Shown: positions 45,971-54,255, counted from the stretch's first letter. The stretch is 64,000 nt of DNA from Xenophilus aerolatus (GCA_030418545.1 QAIB01000005.1:310001-374000), one strand, 5' to 3'. Notes: generated by a model not told the origin, from the sequence alone. Numbers and translations are program-made.

Positions 45971-46210
45971 ATGTTCGAGAAGACCCGCGCCATCGCGCGA
46001 AAGTACGGCCCGAAGGCCACTGTTGCGGCGATGACGCTGCCGTTCACCCTGGCCAGCTTCGCGCAATCGACCGATCCGTTCGACAGCGCTGTCGGCAGCA
46101 TCACCACGAAGGTGGCGGCGTACGGCGCCGCGCTCGTGGTGCTGGCGGCCTCCGCCGTCGGCTTCTTCGTGGCGATCAAGTACGTCAAGAAGATTCCGCG
46201 CGCGACGTGA
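45971..46210 (+). CDS. Inovirus major coat protein (pVIII type)
   Basis: 79 residues: a signal peptide to about Ala31 (TVAAMTLPFTLASFA), then a mature part of about 48 residues with an acidic N-end (STDPFDSA), a hydrophobic core (YGAALVVLAASAVGFFVAI) and a basic C-end (KYVKKIPRAT) that contacts the phage DNA. This three-part layout is that of filamentous phage coat proteins. A strong purine-rich ribosome site (GGAGAGAAGAG) directly precedes the ATG, as needed for very high expression. Confidence 0.88.
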   Translation: MFEKTRAIARKYGPKATVAAMTLPFTLASFAQSTDPFDSAVGSITTKVAAYGAALVVLAASAVGFFVAIKYVKKIPRAT

Positions 46211-47646
46211 TGAAAGCAGCGCACCGCCTCCTGTGGATGCTCCGAGCGCTGCTCGGGGCGGTGCTGCTGTGCGGCTCGGTCCTAGGCGGGCTCGTGCCCG
46301 CTACTGCCGTGGCGGCTATCCCGATGGGGACCAGCTACTGCGCTCAAAGCGGTAATGCCGGGCAGGGTGTCGCCAACGGTTGCGGCAGTTCAAAGGCGGC
46401 TGCGTGCACTGCGCTCGTCGCAAACTACAACGCGTCCGGCTACAGCCCGGACGATATGCTTCCTGTCACCGGCGCGCTCTTTGGTGCGGCGCCCAATGAG
46501 CAGTGTCGAATTATTCGCGGTGGTCCCTATGCCGGCACGGTGTACGGCGACTTCCCGATCTACAGCCAGGGCGAGGCATGCCCGGCTAACAGCACGCAGA
46601 GCGGCAACGTCTGCCAGTGCAACAGCGGGTATGTCGAAAGTGGCGGCCAGTGTGTGCAGAACCAGTGTGCTGCGAAGCTCGGTCAAACGACCATCGTGAA
46701 CTGGACGGCCGGATGGCAGCGCACTCCGAACGATGACCGGTCGCCGCTCGTCGCGGCCAACAAGCCTTCGAATGTGCAGGCCGTGTGCAACGCCGGGTGC
46801 GAGCAGACATTCAATTGGGCCGACGCATGCCCGGAGTGTAAGAGTTACGTCTCCCAGACACCCAACGGTCAAGGGCTCTATCGCGTCTCGGTCGATTTCG
46901 CGGCGACGTATACCGGCCAGAGTTGCACGCAGGGGCCGGCTGACGCGCCGATCACTGCGGACAACAGCAAAGACCCTCCTTGCCCTGGCTACGTAGGAGA
47001 GGTTAACGGCGTCAAAGGCTGTTATGGCACCGCAGACAAGCCGGTGACGACGCAGCCCAGCAATCTCCCGTCGGGCAATCCCATCATCGCCGGGAATCCC
47101 GCCGCAGGCGCGAAACCCACCAGCGGCGAGGGAAGTGGCTCGGGCAGTGCCGGGCGCACGCCGTCAAGTGGCTCAGGCGGGAGCGCTGGCGGGCCTTCTG
47201 CTGCCGCGCAGGGCGGCAAGGGCAACGGTGCTGGCGGCGCATCTACTGGTAGCGGAACCACGAACAAGCCCGGGGACGGCAAGGAACAAGAGAACTGCGG
47301 CGCGCCGGGACAGCCCATGTGCAGCGTCAAGGTCGATGAAACCGGCACGCCGTCGAGCGTCAGCACTGCCGATGGGTACGGCCAGAGCGTTGACACCTTC
47401 AAGGATGCGCAGAAGTCGAACATTGATGGTGCGGGCGCGAAGGCTAAGGAGACTATCGGCGAGTGGGGCCTGCCGTTTGAACTGCCGACCTCATGCCAAG
47501 CGCTGCCAACGGGCGCTTTCAACTTCACGCTCGATATCTGCCAGTGGCAGGGAATGATTCACGACCTGATGGCGATGGTGTGGCTGTGCGTCACCGCATG
47601 GGCCTGCATTGGCATGGTCGGTCGCACGATGTCTGGAGGTAGTTGA
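46210..47646 (+). CDS. Adsorption protein, pIII/TspB-like
   Basis: 478 residues. Signal peptide to about 36 (LVPATAVAA), a cysteine-rich N-terminal region with an EGF-like stretch (CPANSTQSGNVCQCNSGY), a Gly/Ser linker (about 310-360), and a C-terminal membrane anchor (HDLMAMVWLCVTAWACIGMV). This is the architecture of phage pIII and of TspB proteins of Neisseria filamentous phages. It would bind the host pilus or other receptor and cap the virion. Start codon overlaps the coat stop. Confidence 0.82.
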   Translation: MKAAHRLLWMLRALLGAVLLCGSVLGGLVPATAVAAIPMGTSYCAQSGNAGQGVANGCGSSKAAACTALVANYNASGYSPDDMLPVTGALFGAAPNEQCRIIRGGPYAGTVYGDFPIYSQGEACPANSTQSGNVCQCNSGYVESGGQCVQNQCAAKLGQTTIVNWTAGWQRTPNDDRSPLVAANKPSNVQAVCNAGCEQTFNWADACPECKSYVSQTPNGQGLYRVSVDFAATYTGQSCTQGPADAPITADNSKDPPCPGYVGEVNGVKGCYGTADKPVTTQPSNLPSGNPIIAGNPAAGAKPTSGEGSGSGSAGRTPSSGSGGSAGGPSAAAQGGKGNGAGGASTGSGTTNKPGDGKEQENCGAPGQPMCSVKVDETGTPSSVSTADGYGQSVDTFKDAQKSNIDGAGAKAKETIGEWGLPFELPTSCQALPTGAFNFTLDICQWQGMIHDLMAMVWLCVTAWACIGMVGRTMSGGS

Positions 47647-47647
47647 C

Positions 47648-47968
47648 ATGCCAATCTTGGGTGCTTTCCTGGCGTCGGTCTTCGGCGCGCTGTTCGGTGG
47701 GTTGACGAAGGACGTTGCGCGCAAAGGTGCCACGATGGCCGCTGCGCTCGTGTCGTTCGCGGCTGCTGCCACGACGCTACTTGCCGTGATGCGCTCGACC
47801 GTGCAGCCGTTGATGCAGGCGATGTTCACTACCGGTTACGGTCAGGTCATCGGCCTTGCGTTCCCGCCAGTCGCCGGGACATGTCTCACTGCTATTGCCT
47901 CGTGCTGGGTTGCCTGTGCGGTCTACCGTATGCATGTCCGTATCGTGCAAGCCACAGCGAGCGCCTGA
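47648..47968 (+). CDS. Minor virion membrane protein, pVI-like (DUF2523/DUF5455 type)
   Basis: 106 residues with three hydrophobic segments (ILGAFLASVFGALFGGL, MAAALVSFAAAATTLLAV and LTAIASCWVACAV). Its place between the pIII-like and Zot genes is that of pVI, which closes the virion end with pIII. Stop overlaps the zot start. Confidence 0.75.
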   Translation: MPILGAFLASVFGALFGGLTKDVARKGATMAAALVSFAAAATTLLAVMRSTVQPLMQAMFTTGYGQVIGLAFPPVAGTCLTAIASCWVACAVYRMHVRIVQATASA

Positions 47969-48819
47969 TGCCGGTCTACAGCGTTGAGGGCAAGCTGGGC
48001 ACCGGCAAGACCAAATTTACGGTGTGGCGTGCACAGGAGGCGCTGCAGCAGCGGCGTCGCGTCGCGAGCAACGTGGACATTAAGCCCGAGGTGCTGCACC
48101 CCTATGGCCCTCGCACTTACGTGCGGATTCCGGACAAGCCAACCGCTTTCGATCTCGAAGCGCTCGGGCATGGCAACCCGGATAACTACGACGAGGAACG
48201 CAACGGCGTGTTGATCCTCGATGAGCTTGGCACCTGGCTCAATGCACGCAGCTTTCAGGACAAGGACCGCGCCCACGTGCTGGACTGGCTCATCCACGCC
48301 AGAAAGCTCGGCTGGGACGTTTACCTCATCGTGCAGGACGCCGGCATGATCGACAAGCAGGTGCGCGAAGCGTTGATCGAGTACCAAGTGCGGTGCATGC
48401 GCATGGACAAGGTCCGCATCCCCTGGGTCGGGCGGCTGCTCGGCATCTTCCGTGAGCGGTGGGCGTACCTGCCGAAGTTCCATCAGGCCACGGCCCGGGT
48501 TGGCTTCGCTGGGGGGCAGATCGTCGCGGACCGCTGGATGTTTCGAGGGATCGGCCTGCACGCCGCCTACGACACCCGGCAAATCTTCCGCTCCGACTAT
48601 CCGCACGGCTCGCACAGCGTGCTCCCGCCGTGGGACTGGACGCCTGAGCTACTGCCGCTCGAACGCCTGAAACAGCGCCTGCGGGACGCGATCAAGGCCC
48701 AGGCAAGGCCCAGGCCGCCTGCCAAGCCGAAAAAGGCCCTGGCGGCCCTGATTGGCCGGTTGCCGGCCCAGGACGCGGAAAGGTGGACCCGGCACTGCAT
48801 CGCCAAGGGGTTGATCTGA
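47968..48819 (+). CDS. zot: Zot-family assembly ATPase (pI-like)
   Basis: 283 residues. Walker A GKLGTGKTKF (8-17) and Walker B GVLILDEL are intact, followed by the Zot core HARKLGWDVYLIVQDAGMIDKQVR. It drives extrusion of phage through the inner membrane. It is shorter than typical Zot/pI (about 350-400 residues) and shows no convincing transmembrane helix after the ATPase domain; the tail is Lys/Pro/Ala-rich. How it anchors to the membrane is unclear. Confidence 0.88.
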   Translation: MPVYSVEGKLGTGKTKFTVWRAQEALQQRRRVASNVDIKPEVLHPYGPRTYVRIPDKPTAFDLEALGHGNPDNYDEERNGVLILDELGTWLNARSFQDKDRAHVLDWLIHARKLGWDVYLIVQDAGMIDKQVREALIEYQVRCMRMDKVRIPWVGRLLGIFRERWAYLPKFHQATARVGFAGGQIVADRWMFRGIGLHAAYDTRQIFRSDYPHGSHSVLPPWDWTPELLPLERLKQRLRDAIKAQARPRPPAKPKKALAALIGRLPAQDAERWTRHCIAKGLI

Positions 48820-48853
48820 CCGGGGCAGCGAAGGCGCCGGGAGTGTTCTGGAG

Positions 48854-48938
48854 AGGCTCGTAGAGCCTTGGAGGAACAGTCTCGGGGTCGTAGCGGCGCA
48901 AAGGGGGCAAGGATGTTACGCTCCGTTACATGCGGAGC
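48854..48938 (+). other. Hairpins in the inovirus non-coding segment after zot
   Basis: AGGCTC-GTA-GAGCCT (48854-48868) and GCTCCG-N7-CGGAGC (48920-48938) fold cleanly; the second covers the ATG at 48930. Filamentous phages carry origin and packaging hairpins in such gaps, but neither can be assigned a role from sequence. Confidence 0.4.
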
Positions 48939-49223
48939 TTCATGGCACTCCTTTTCTTCGTCGCACTCGGCGTAAATGCCCAGCCCGTTCACGAACGCGA
49001 CCGGGCGGCCGATATCGCTCGGATGATGGGCCAGCAGCCGAAGGGCTCGGGCGAGAGGGGTATGGGGCAGCGCCCCATGGAGGACCGTCGATCAGGCGAT
49101 TCCCCCCGTATCGAGGTGCAAGGTGTCGGGCCGTGTCCACCAGGGCATGGCGTCGGCGCAATCACCACGCATCGGGAAGGTCGAACTCAACGGAAGGAAA
49201 TCTGCGCGGCACCCCTCAAGTAA
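48930..49223 (+). CDS. Small secreted accessory protein of the inovirus
   Basis: 97 residues; the N-terminus SFMALLFFVALGVNAQ is a signal peptide, and the rest is charged and Gly-rich with a Cys near PCPPGHG and another at ICAA. The ATG at 48942 is an alternative outside the hairpin stem. Not part of the standard inovirus set. Function unknown. Confidence 0.6.
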   Translation: MRSFMALLFFVALGVNAQPVHERDRAADIARMMGQQPKGSGERGMGQRPMEDRRSGDSPRIEVQGVGPCPPGHGVGAITTHREGRTQRKEICAAPLK

Positions 49224-49288
49224 AGCAGGGCGTCTCTCGCGCTTGCAAAACAGACCGCCGCAGGCGCGAGCGGTGGCAGAGGCAGGGC

Positions 49289-49840
49289 ATGGAAATTGGG
49301 TATGGAAGGGTTTCAACCAACCAGCAGGACACAGCACTGCAAGAGGACGCATTTAGGCGTGCAGGGGTGCGGCGTGTCGTCACGGAGAAATGGTCCGGAG
49401 TGGGCGTCCGCCCCGAGTTGCGCAAGCTGATCGCCGGCCTTCGCCCTGGCGATCGCGTGACGGTCTACAAGCTCGATCGGCTCGGTCGGAGCCTCCAAGA
49501 CCTCTTGGCAATACTCGAGCGCATCGACGCGGCCGGCGCGAGGTTCCGCAGCCTCACAGAGCCCATCGACACCACAACGCCGGCCGGCAAGCTCATGTAC
49601 TCCGTGCTGGGCGCAGTGGCCGAATTCGAGCGGTCGATCATCCGGGAGAGAACCCTTGCGGGGCAGGCGGCCGCGAGGGAGCGGGGGAGGTATGTCGGCA
49701 GGCCCCCGCACCTGACGTTGAAGCAGTGTGAGCAGGTCGCCAAGCTGCTCAGTCGCGGGTACGCCGTTGACGCCCTGGCGGATCGGTTCGGCGTGAACCC
49801 CTGGGTGATAAAGCGCGCGCCGCTGCGCTTACAAAACTGA
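49289..49840 (+). CDS. Serine recombinase (resolvase/invertase family)
   Basis: 183 residues. YGRVSTNQQDTALQ carries the nucleophile Ser9; YKLDRLGRSLQDLL and GAVAEFERSIIRERTLAG are the catalytic-domain signatures; a C-terminal Hin-type HTH follows (LTLKQCEQVAKLLSRGYAV). It probably integrates and excises the phage. Its stop codon overlaps the candidate right attachment repeat. Most filamentous phages instead borrow host XerCD. Confidence 0.88.
   Translation: MEIGYGRVSTNQQDTALQEDAFRRAGVRRVVTEKWSGVGVRPELRKLIAGLRPGDRVTVYKLDRLGRSLQDLLAILERIDAAGARFRSLTEPIDTTTPAGKLMYSVLGAVAEFERSIIRERTLAGQAAARERGRYVGRPPHLTLKQCEQVAKLLSRGYAVDALADRFGVNPWVIKRAPLRLQN
49829..49838. other. Candidate right attachment site of the inovirus
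   Basis: TTACAAAACT, partner of 42621-42630, ends inside the recombinase stop codon and 18 bp before the hrcA start. Confidence 0.45.
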
Positions 49841-49856
49841 ACACTAAAATCTTTCA

Positions 49857-50861
49857 ATGCTGGACGACCGCGCCAAGTTGTTGCTCAAGACTTTGGTCGA
49901 GCGATACATCGCCGACGGCACGCCCGTCGGTTCGCGCACGCTCTCCCGTGCGCCCGGGCTGGAACTCTCGCCCGCGACCATCCGCAACGTGATGGCCGAC
50001 CTCGAGGAACTGGGCCTCATCGTGAGCCCGCACACCTCGGCAGGCCGCATTCCGACCGCGCGCGGTTACCGCCTCTTCGTCGACACCATGCTCACCGCGC
50101 AGCGGCCGCAGCTCGCCGCGCCGAGCCTGCCGGCCGACCAGCCGCAGAAGGTGATCGCCAACGCGGCGCAGCTGCTGTCGAACCTCTCGCAGTTCGTCGG
50201 TGTGGTCATGGCGCCGCGGCGCACCTCGGCCTTCCGCCACATCGAATTCCTTCGGCTGTCCGACCGGCGGCTGCTGGTCATCATCGTCTCGCCCGACGGC
50301 GATGTGCAGAACCGCGTCATCTTCACCGACCGGGAGTACTCGCAGTCCGAACTGGTCGAGGCATCGAACTACCTCAATGCGAACTACAGCGGCCTGTCGA
50401 TGGAACAGGTGCGCGACCGCCTCAAGACCGAGATGGACACCTTGCGTGGCGAGATCGCCTCGCTGATGCAGGCGGCGGTGCAGGTCAGTTCCGAGGCCAT
50501 GACGCAGGCGCAGGAAGAGGTGGTCGTGGCCGGCGAACGCAACCTGCTCGCGGTGAGCGATTTCTCCAGCGACATGGGGCAGCTGCGGCGTGCCTTCGAA
50601 CTGTTCGAGCAGAAGGCGCAGCTGCTGCGGCTGCTCGACGTCTCCAGCAAGGCCGACGGCGTGCGCATCTTCATCGGCGGCGAAAGCCACGTCGTGCCTG
50701 TCGAGGAACTGTCGGTCGTGAGCGCGAGCTACGAGGTCGACGGGGAGGTGGTGGGCACGCTGGGCGTGATCGGCCCCACGCGCATGCCCTACGACCGCAT
50801 GATCCAGATCGTGGACATCACCTCGCGCCTGGTGAGCAACGCGCTCAGCCATCACAAATAG
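49857..50861 (+). CDS. hrcA: Heat-inducible transcription repressor HrcA
   Basis: 334 residues. The N-terminal winged helix has [24 protein letters not shown] and the conserved [20 protein letters not shown]; the C-terminal GAF-like domain follows. It binds CIRCE elements to repress chaperone operons. No CIRCE was seen in the window. Its native promoter region has been displaced by the phage inserted 18 bp upstream of its start, so its transcription may now depend on phage DNA. Confidence 0.96.
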   Translation: MLDDRAKLLLKTLVERYIADGTPVGSRTLSRAPGLELSPATIRNVMADLEELGLIVSPHTSAGRIPTARGYRLFVDTMLTAQRPQLAAPSLPADQPQKVIANAAQLLSNLSQFVGVVMAPRRTSAFRHIEFLRLSDRRLLVIIVSPDGDVQNRVIFTDREYSQSELVEASNYLNANYSGLSMEQVRDRLKTEMDTLRGEIASLMQAAVQVSSEAMTQAQEEVVVAGERNLLAVSDFSSDMGQLRRAFELFEQKAQLLRLLDVSSKADGVRIFIGGESHVVPVEELSVVSASYEVDGEVVGTLGVIGPTRMPYDRMIQIVDITSRLVSNALSHHK

Positions 50862-50909
50862 GACGCGGCCGAAGGCCCACGGGCGGACGCCTAGAATCCC
50901 GCGTCGCGC

Positions 50910-50986
<77 letters not shown>

Positions 50987-51041
50987 CGCGAGGTTTTGAG
51001 AAGATATTTTCGTGAGTCCGGGATGCGCCAAAAACGCGTGC

Positions 51042-51047
51042 TATACT
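51042..51047 (+). promoter_or_regulatory. -10 box of the tRNA-Arg promoter
   Basis: TATACT lies 11 nt before the tRNA 5' end, in an otherwise GC-rich gap. A matching -35 was not identified with confidence. Confidence 0.45.
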
Positions 51048-51057
51048 TGCGAGCTTA

Positions 51058-51134
51058 GCGGCTGTAGCTCAGCTGGATAGAGTACTTGGCTACGAACCAA
51101 GGGGTCGTGGGTTCGATTCCTGCCAGCCGCACCA
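51058..51134 (+). tRNA. tRNA-Arg (anticodon ACG)
   Basis: 77 nt including CCA: acceptor GCGGCTG/CAGCCGC, anticodon stem TTGG-CTACGAA-CCAA with anticodon ACG, T arm GGGTTCGATTCC. Its 3' end abuts the prophage, so it is the likely attB gene. Confidence 0.95.
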
Positions 51135-51154
51135 TACTTTCCTTCGGGAATTCA

Positions 51155-51188
51155 ACAGCTTAGAGGCTTACCCCTCTAGGCTGTTTTT
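51155..51188. terminator. Hairpin terminator shared by tRNA-Arg and integrase
   Basis: ACAGCTTAGAGG pairs with CCTCTAGGCTGT around CTTA, followed by TTTTT on the plus strand. The integrase stop codon (51176-51178) lies within the right arm, so the hairpin would serve both converging transcripts. Confidence 0.75.
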
Positions 51189-52357
51189 CTTTGCGCGGGG
51201 ACTTTGTGGGGACTCAGTTCCCGCCGCCTCTCTTCGTGCTCCAGCCGCAGCGTCGTCAGGCTCTTGTTCCAGCCCGCCTGCTCGGCCTTGATCTTCTCCA
51301 GCGCCGCGAGCAGCTCCACCAGCTGGCCCATCGTGTAGTGATGGGTCATGTTGTTGGTCGTGTGCCACAGCAGGTCGGAGATCGTCTCGCCCGACACGCC
51401 GGCCTCCCGCAGGCGCATGCCCACCGTGTGCCGCAGGTCGTGCACGTGCAGATCGCCCAGCTCGGCCGCCGCCCGCGCGCGCTCCCAGGCCGTGTTGAGC
51501 ATGCGCTCCACCGGCCGGTACGGCATCTTTGGCGGCTGATCGACGTTCTTGACCCGCTCGCGGCGCCACACGAAGACGAAGTCGTCGTGCATGCCGCGGC
51601 AGGACTCGATCACCGACTGCGCCACGCTGTTGCAGACCACCACCCGCGTGCGGCGGCGGCCCTTGACGTGCTGGCGCGGCACCTCGAACACCGAAACGCC
51701 CAGCTCCGGCACCTTGATCTCCCACTCCCACCGCAGGCTGCAGACCACGTCGTCACGCACGCCGGTGTTCAGGGTGAACAGCGACATGCGCGCCAGGTGG
51801 TCAGGCAGCAGCGGCAGCAGCCGGCGCTGCTCGGCCCAGGTGATGGGCCGCGGCTCGCGCTGAAAGCCAACGAGCGGCAGCAGGGTGATCGCCGGCGCCT
51901 TGTCCAGCCACGTCCGGCCCGCGTCGTCCCGCCAGCTCGTGGCCGCCAGGTTCAGGATCCGCCGCACCACGCCGAGCGCGGTGTTGATGGTCTTGTGCGC
52001 GCGGCCGGCTTGCAGCCGCGCGTCGACGTAGGGCTTGAGCGTGTTGTCGTGCACCTGGTGCAGTTCGAGCGCGCCGATGTAGGGCATGACACCTTTCAGG
52101 AGGTAGATCTCAGTTTCGAGCGATACCTTGTCCTGGTGGAGTGACACGTAGTGCGCCGCGGTCGCATCGAAGGTGCGGATCTCGCGGGCGCCGTGGACGG
52201 CCACCTCGCGCAGCTGGCCCAGCCGGGCGATCAGCCACCGTTCCGCTTCTTCAAAGCTGCCGAAGCCGCTGTGGCGAAGTCGATGCTTGCGCCACCACTT
52301 GTCGACCTCCCAGGTTCCGTTGTCTCGGGGGTAGATGCCCCGTGTCGTTTGGCCCAT
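51176..52357 (-). CDS. Phage integrase (tyrosine recombinase)
   Basis: 393 residues. Catalytic residues are in TGVRDDVVCSLRW (first Arg), HDLRHTVGMRLREAG (His-x-x-Arg), WHTTNNMTHHYTMG (His/Trp and the nucleophilic Tyr). The N-terminal arm-binding region starts MGQTTRGIYPRDNGTWEVDK. The gene points into tRNA-Arg, the usual arrangement at an attachment site. Its start overlaps the next gene by 127 nt. Confidence 0.93.
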   Translation of the reverse strand: MGQTTRGIYPRDNGTWEVDKWWRKHRLRHSGFGSFEEAERWLIARLGQLREVAVHGAREIRTFDATAAHYVSLHQDKVSLETEIYLLKGVMPYIGALELHQVHDNTLKPYVDARLQAGRAHKTINTALGVVRRILNLAATSWRDDAGRTWLDKAPAITLLPLVGFQREPRPITWAEQRRLLPLLPDHLARMSLFTLNTGVRDDVVCSLRWEWEIKVPELGVSVFEVPRQHVKGRRRTRVVVCNSVAQSVIESCRGMHDDFVFVWRRERVKNVDQPPKMPYRPVERMLNTAWERARAAAELGDLHVHDLRHTVGMRLREAGVSGETISDLLWHTTNNMTHHYTMGQLVELLAALEKIKAEQAGWNKSLTTLRLEHEERRRELSPHKVPAQRKTA

Positions 52358-52626
52358 TTGGTAACTCCTCTCTCGGTAATGGACCGCCCGTTCCGGGTGC
52401 CATTCTGCTCGTCGTTGGCCGCGCGCTCGGCGCCGTCGTCGTCACCGTGGCCGTCGGCCGCCTGGCTCTTGAACTTGTCGAACAACGCATCGAGGTCGAA
52501 GCGATCGAACACAAGGCAGCTGCCCTGCCGCATCGCGGTCAGGTGCGGGCGCCATTCCTCGTCGAAGGTGCGGCGCTTCACGCCGACGTACTTCATCGCC
52601 TCGGCGTAGCTCAGTCCGCGGTTCAT
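52231..52626 (-). CDS. Putative excisionase-like DNA-binding protein
   Basis: 131 residues. The N-terminal SYAEAMKYVGVKRRTFDEEW resembles a MerR/Xis-type winged HTH; the rest is acidic and low complexity. It lies directly upstream of the integrase gene and overlaps its first 127 nt in another frame. Recombination directionality factor is inferred from position and HTH only. Confidence 0.6.
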   Translation of the reverse strand: MNRGLSYAEAMKYVGVKRRTFDEEWRPHLTAMRQGSCLVFDRFDLDALFDKFKSQAADGHGDDDGAERAANDEQNGTRNGRSITERGVTKWAKRHGASTPETTEPGRSTSGGASIDFATAASAALKKRNGG

Positions 52627-52829
52627 GGCGTGGTCTTCTGGCGTGCGCTCATCGGCCGGCGTTGGTCGAGGGTGTCGGCGGCGGCGTCGGCGCTGGCCAG
52701 GGCGTCGTCGACCGCGTGGAGCTCGGCCATCACTGCGTCGAGCACGGCTTGGCGCAAATTTGGGTTCAGCGCCGGCACGTCGCGCTTCAGGCGGGCGAAA
52801 AGCGATTCCCGTGTTGCTAAGCCACTCAC
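52623..52829 (-). CDS. Small hypothetical phage protein
   Basis: 68 residues, GTG start overlapping the upstream stop, helical and acidic in the middle (VMAELHAVDDALASADAAADTL). Ends 4 nt into the next gene. No family recognised. Confidence 0.6.
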   Translation of the reverse strand: MSGLATRESLFARLKRDVPALNPNLRQAVLDAVMAELHAVDDALASADAAADTLDQRRPMSARQKTTP

Positions 52830-53677
52830 GGTGCGATCCTCCGGAATTCGACCACCCACACCCAGGGGTTTGCGGCCCAGCTGCCGGCGCCGTTGATTTG
52901 GTCCCAGAGCCGGCGGTACGCCCATTGCGGCCGGGCGGCATGTAGCGGACCGTCGCTCGCGCCGCCAGCCGTCCACATGTCTGCGCCAGGCAAAGGTGTC
53001 ACGCCCTCGGCCAGCGCATCCGCTTCGCTGATGTCCTGCAGCCGCTCGACGCGCACGCCGGTGACCTCCAGCAGGATCCGGCTGGCCCAACGGGGCATGT
53101 GGATGCTGGGGCGCCAGCGCACTCCAAAGTCGTCCTCGCTGCCGCCGGCGGGTCCCTGCTCGTAGCAGAGGTCCGGCGCAGGGTCGGTCGCTCGATAGTG
53201 GGCCTGGACCCACGCCGGGTGAACACACTCAAAGTCGTCTAGCGGACGGCGCCTGAGGGGACGTCCGTCCTGATGCGGCGGCTCCTGGTCGCACTCGACG
53301 CTTTGCTCAAGCGCAAATGTCTCGCGCACCCACAGCCGGTCGCCGGGCTGGCAGTATGGGCAGCCCAGGATTTCGCCGGTGCGGCTATGTCCGATCACGT
53401 TTTGGAACGGCACCGTTTCGCCGCCGCGGGTTCGGCCGCCATTCGGGCCTCCCCATGGCAGTACCTCCCACTGGCCCAGCCGGTTTTGATGGGGGAGCTT
53501 TACCACGCGCCGCGTCTGCGTCTTCGTGCCGGCCAGCAGGGCGCGCACCATGGGCGCGGAGAAGAGGATCGGGCGCTCGCGCACATCGCTCTTGGGCGAT
53601 GGCTGCACTTCATCGCCAATTCGCGGTACGAGGTGCGTCGGGCACGGCGTGGTGCTGATTTCGAGGGGTGGCATCAT
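52826..53677 (-). CDS. Phage protein resembling ASCH-fold morphogenetic proteins
   Basis: 283 residues. RPILFSAPMVRALLAGTKTQTRR and GDRLWVRETFA, with PSIHMPRWASRILLEVTGVRVERLQDIS and NPWVWVVEFRRI, form a family common in prophages and often labelled ASCH-domain or morphogenetic. ASCH domains are PUA-like RNA- or DNA-binding folds. The actual role is not known. Confidence 0.7.
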   Translation of the reverse strand: MMPPLEISTTPCPTHLVPRIGDEVQPSPKSDVRERPILFSAPMVRALLAGTKTQTRRVVKLPHQNRLGQWEVLPWGGPNGGRTRGGETVPFQNVIGHSRTGEILGCPYCQPGDRLWVRETFALEQSVECDQEPPHQDGRPLRRRPLDDFECVHPAWVQAHYRATDPAPDLCYEQGPAGGSEDDFGVRWRPSIHMPRWASRILLEVTGVRVERLQDISEADALAEGVTPLPGADMWTAGGASDGPLHAARPQWAYRRLWDQINGAGSWAANPWVWVVEFRRIAP

Positions 53678-53703
53678 GCGGCTTTCACCTTCTGGAGACG
53701 GAC

Positions 53704-54009
53704 ATGCGGGACGTTTTTGTGGTGACCACGCTGCAGTGGCTCGGCGAACGGGTCCTGGGCGCCCAAGTCGGCGAGGCGGACCCGACGAGTAACACGTGGA
53801 AGACGCCGCCGCGGTCCTACGATCCGGAGCAGCTCATGGATCTCATCGAGCGCCCGAATACGCTCGTGACATCGAAGACGCGCAGTGGCACGCAAGGGCC
53901 GAACCTCATGGTGCGCACAGATGCAAGCGGCGCGCGCACCATTCAGGCGATCCCGGTTCCGGGCGTCTATCAAAGGCTCGAAGACCAGATAGGCAACATC
54001 CCGAAGTAG
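53704..54009 (+). CDS. Hypothetical phage protein, plus-strand cassette gene 1
   Basis: 101 residues from the ATG at 53704, which has GGAG 7 nt upstream; an ATG 36 nt earlier is also in frame. No domain recognised (VFVVTTLQWLGERVLGAQV). It is one of three plus-strand genes inside an otherwise minus-strand early region. Confidence 0.55.
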   Translation: MRDVFVVTTLQWLGERVLGAQVGEADPTSNTWKTPPRSYDPEQLMDLIERPNTLVTSKTRSGTQGPNLMVRTDASGARTIQAIPVPGVYQRLEDQIGNIPK

Positions 54010-54252
54010 ATGGCCAAGTCCACCCGCACCGCGCGCCAGCTGCGCGAGATCCTGATCGAGCGCATCGAGGCGCTGCCCGGCATGGCCGGCCAGACCACCG
54101 ATGTGCACACCGGCGGCGTGCGCTGGGTCGACGCTGACCCCGGCGACCCGAACTGGTACGTGCCGCGCGGGCCGCAGGCTGAGGACTACCGGCTCGACGT
54201 GGCGCGCGTCATCCAGCAGACGCGGCTGGAGTTCGATCTCGATACGGATTGA
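54010..54252 (+). CDS. Hypothetical phage protein, plus-strand cassette gene 2
   Basis: 80 residues starting MAKSTRTARQLREILIERIE, a basic helix, then an acidic end. Its ATG follows the previous stop directly. No family recognised. Confidence 0.6.
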   Translation: MAKSTRTARQLREILIERIEALPGMAGQTTDVHTGGVRWVDADPGDPNWYVPRGPQAEDYRLDVARVIQQTRLEFDLDTD

Positions 54253-54255
54253 GCG

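Larger units (their letters stand above)
42621..49838. mobile_element. Integrated filamentous phage (inovirus)
   Basis: About 7.2 kb between nadK and hrcA. The module order is repressor (minus), ssDNA-binding protein, small genes, HUH replication initiator, small membrane proteins, major coat, pIII/TspB-like, pVI-like and Zot, then an accessory gene and a serine recombinase, all plus strand and mostly overlapping by 4 nt. All parts expected of an active inovirus are present. The imperfect repeats TTACAACACT and TTACAAAACT mark the ends. Confidence 0.92.

Noticed and set aside
48912-48938. Hairpin after zot as the phage plus-strand origin
   Set aside because: It has a plausible fold, but no nick-site consensus or link to the HUH initiator can be shown from sequence.
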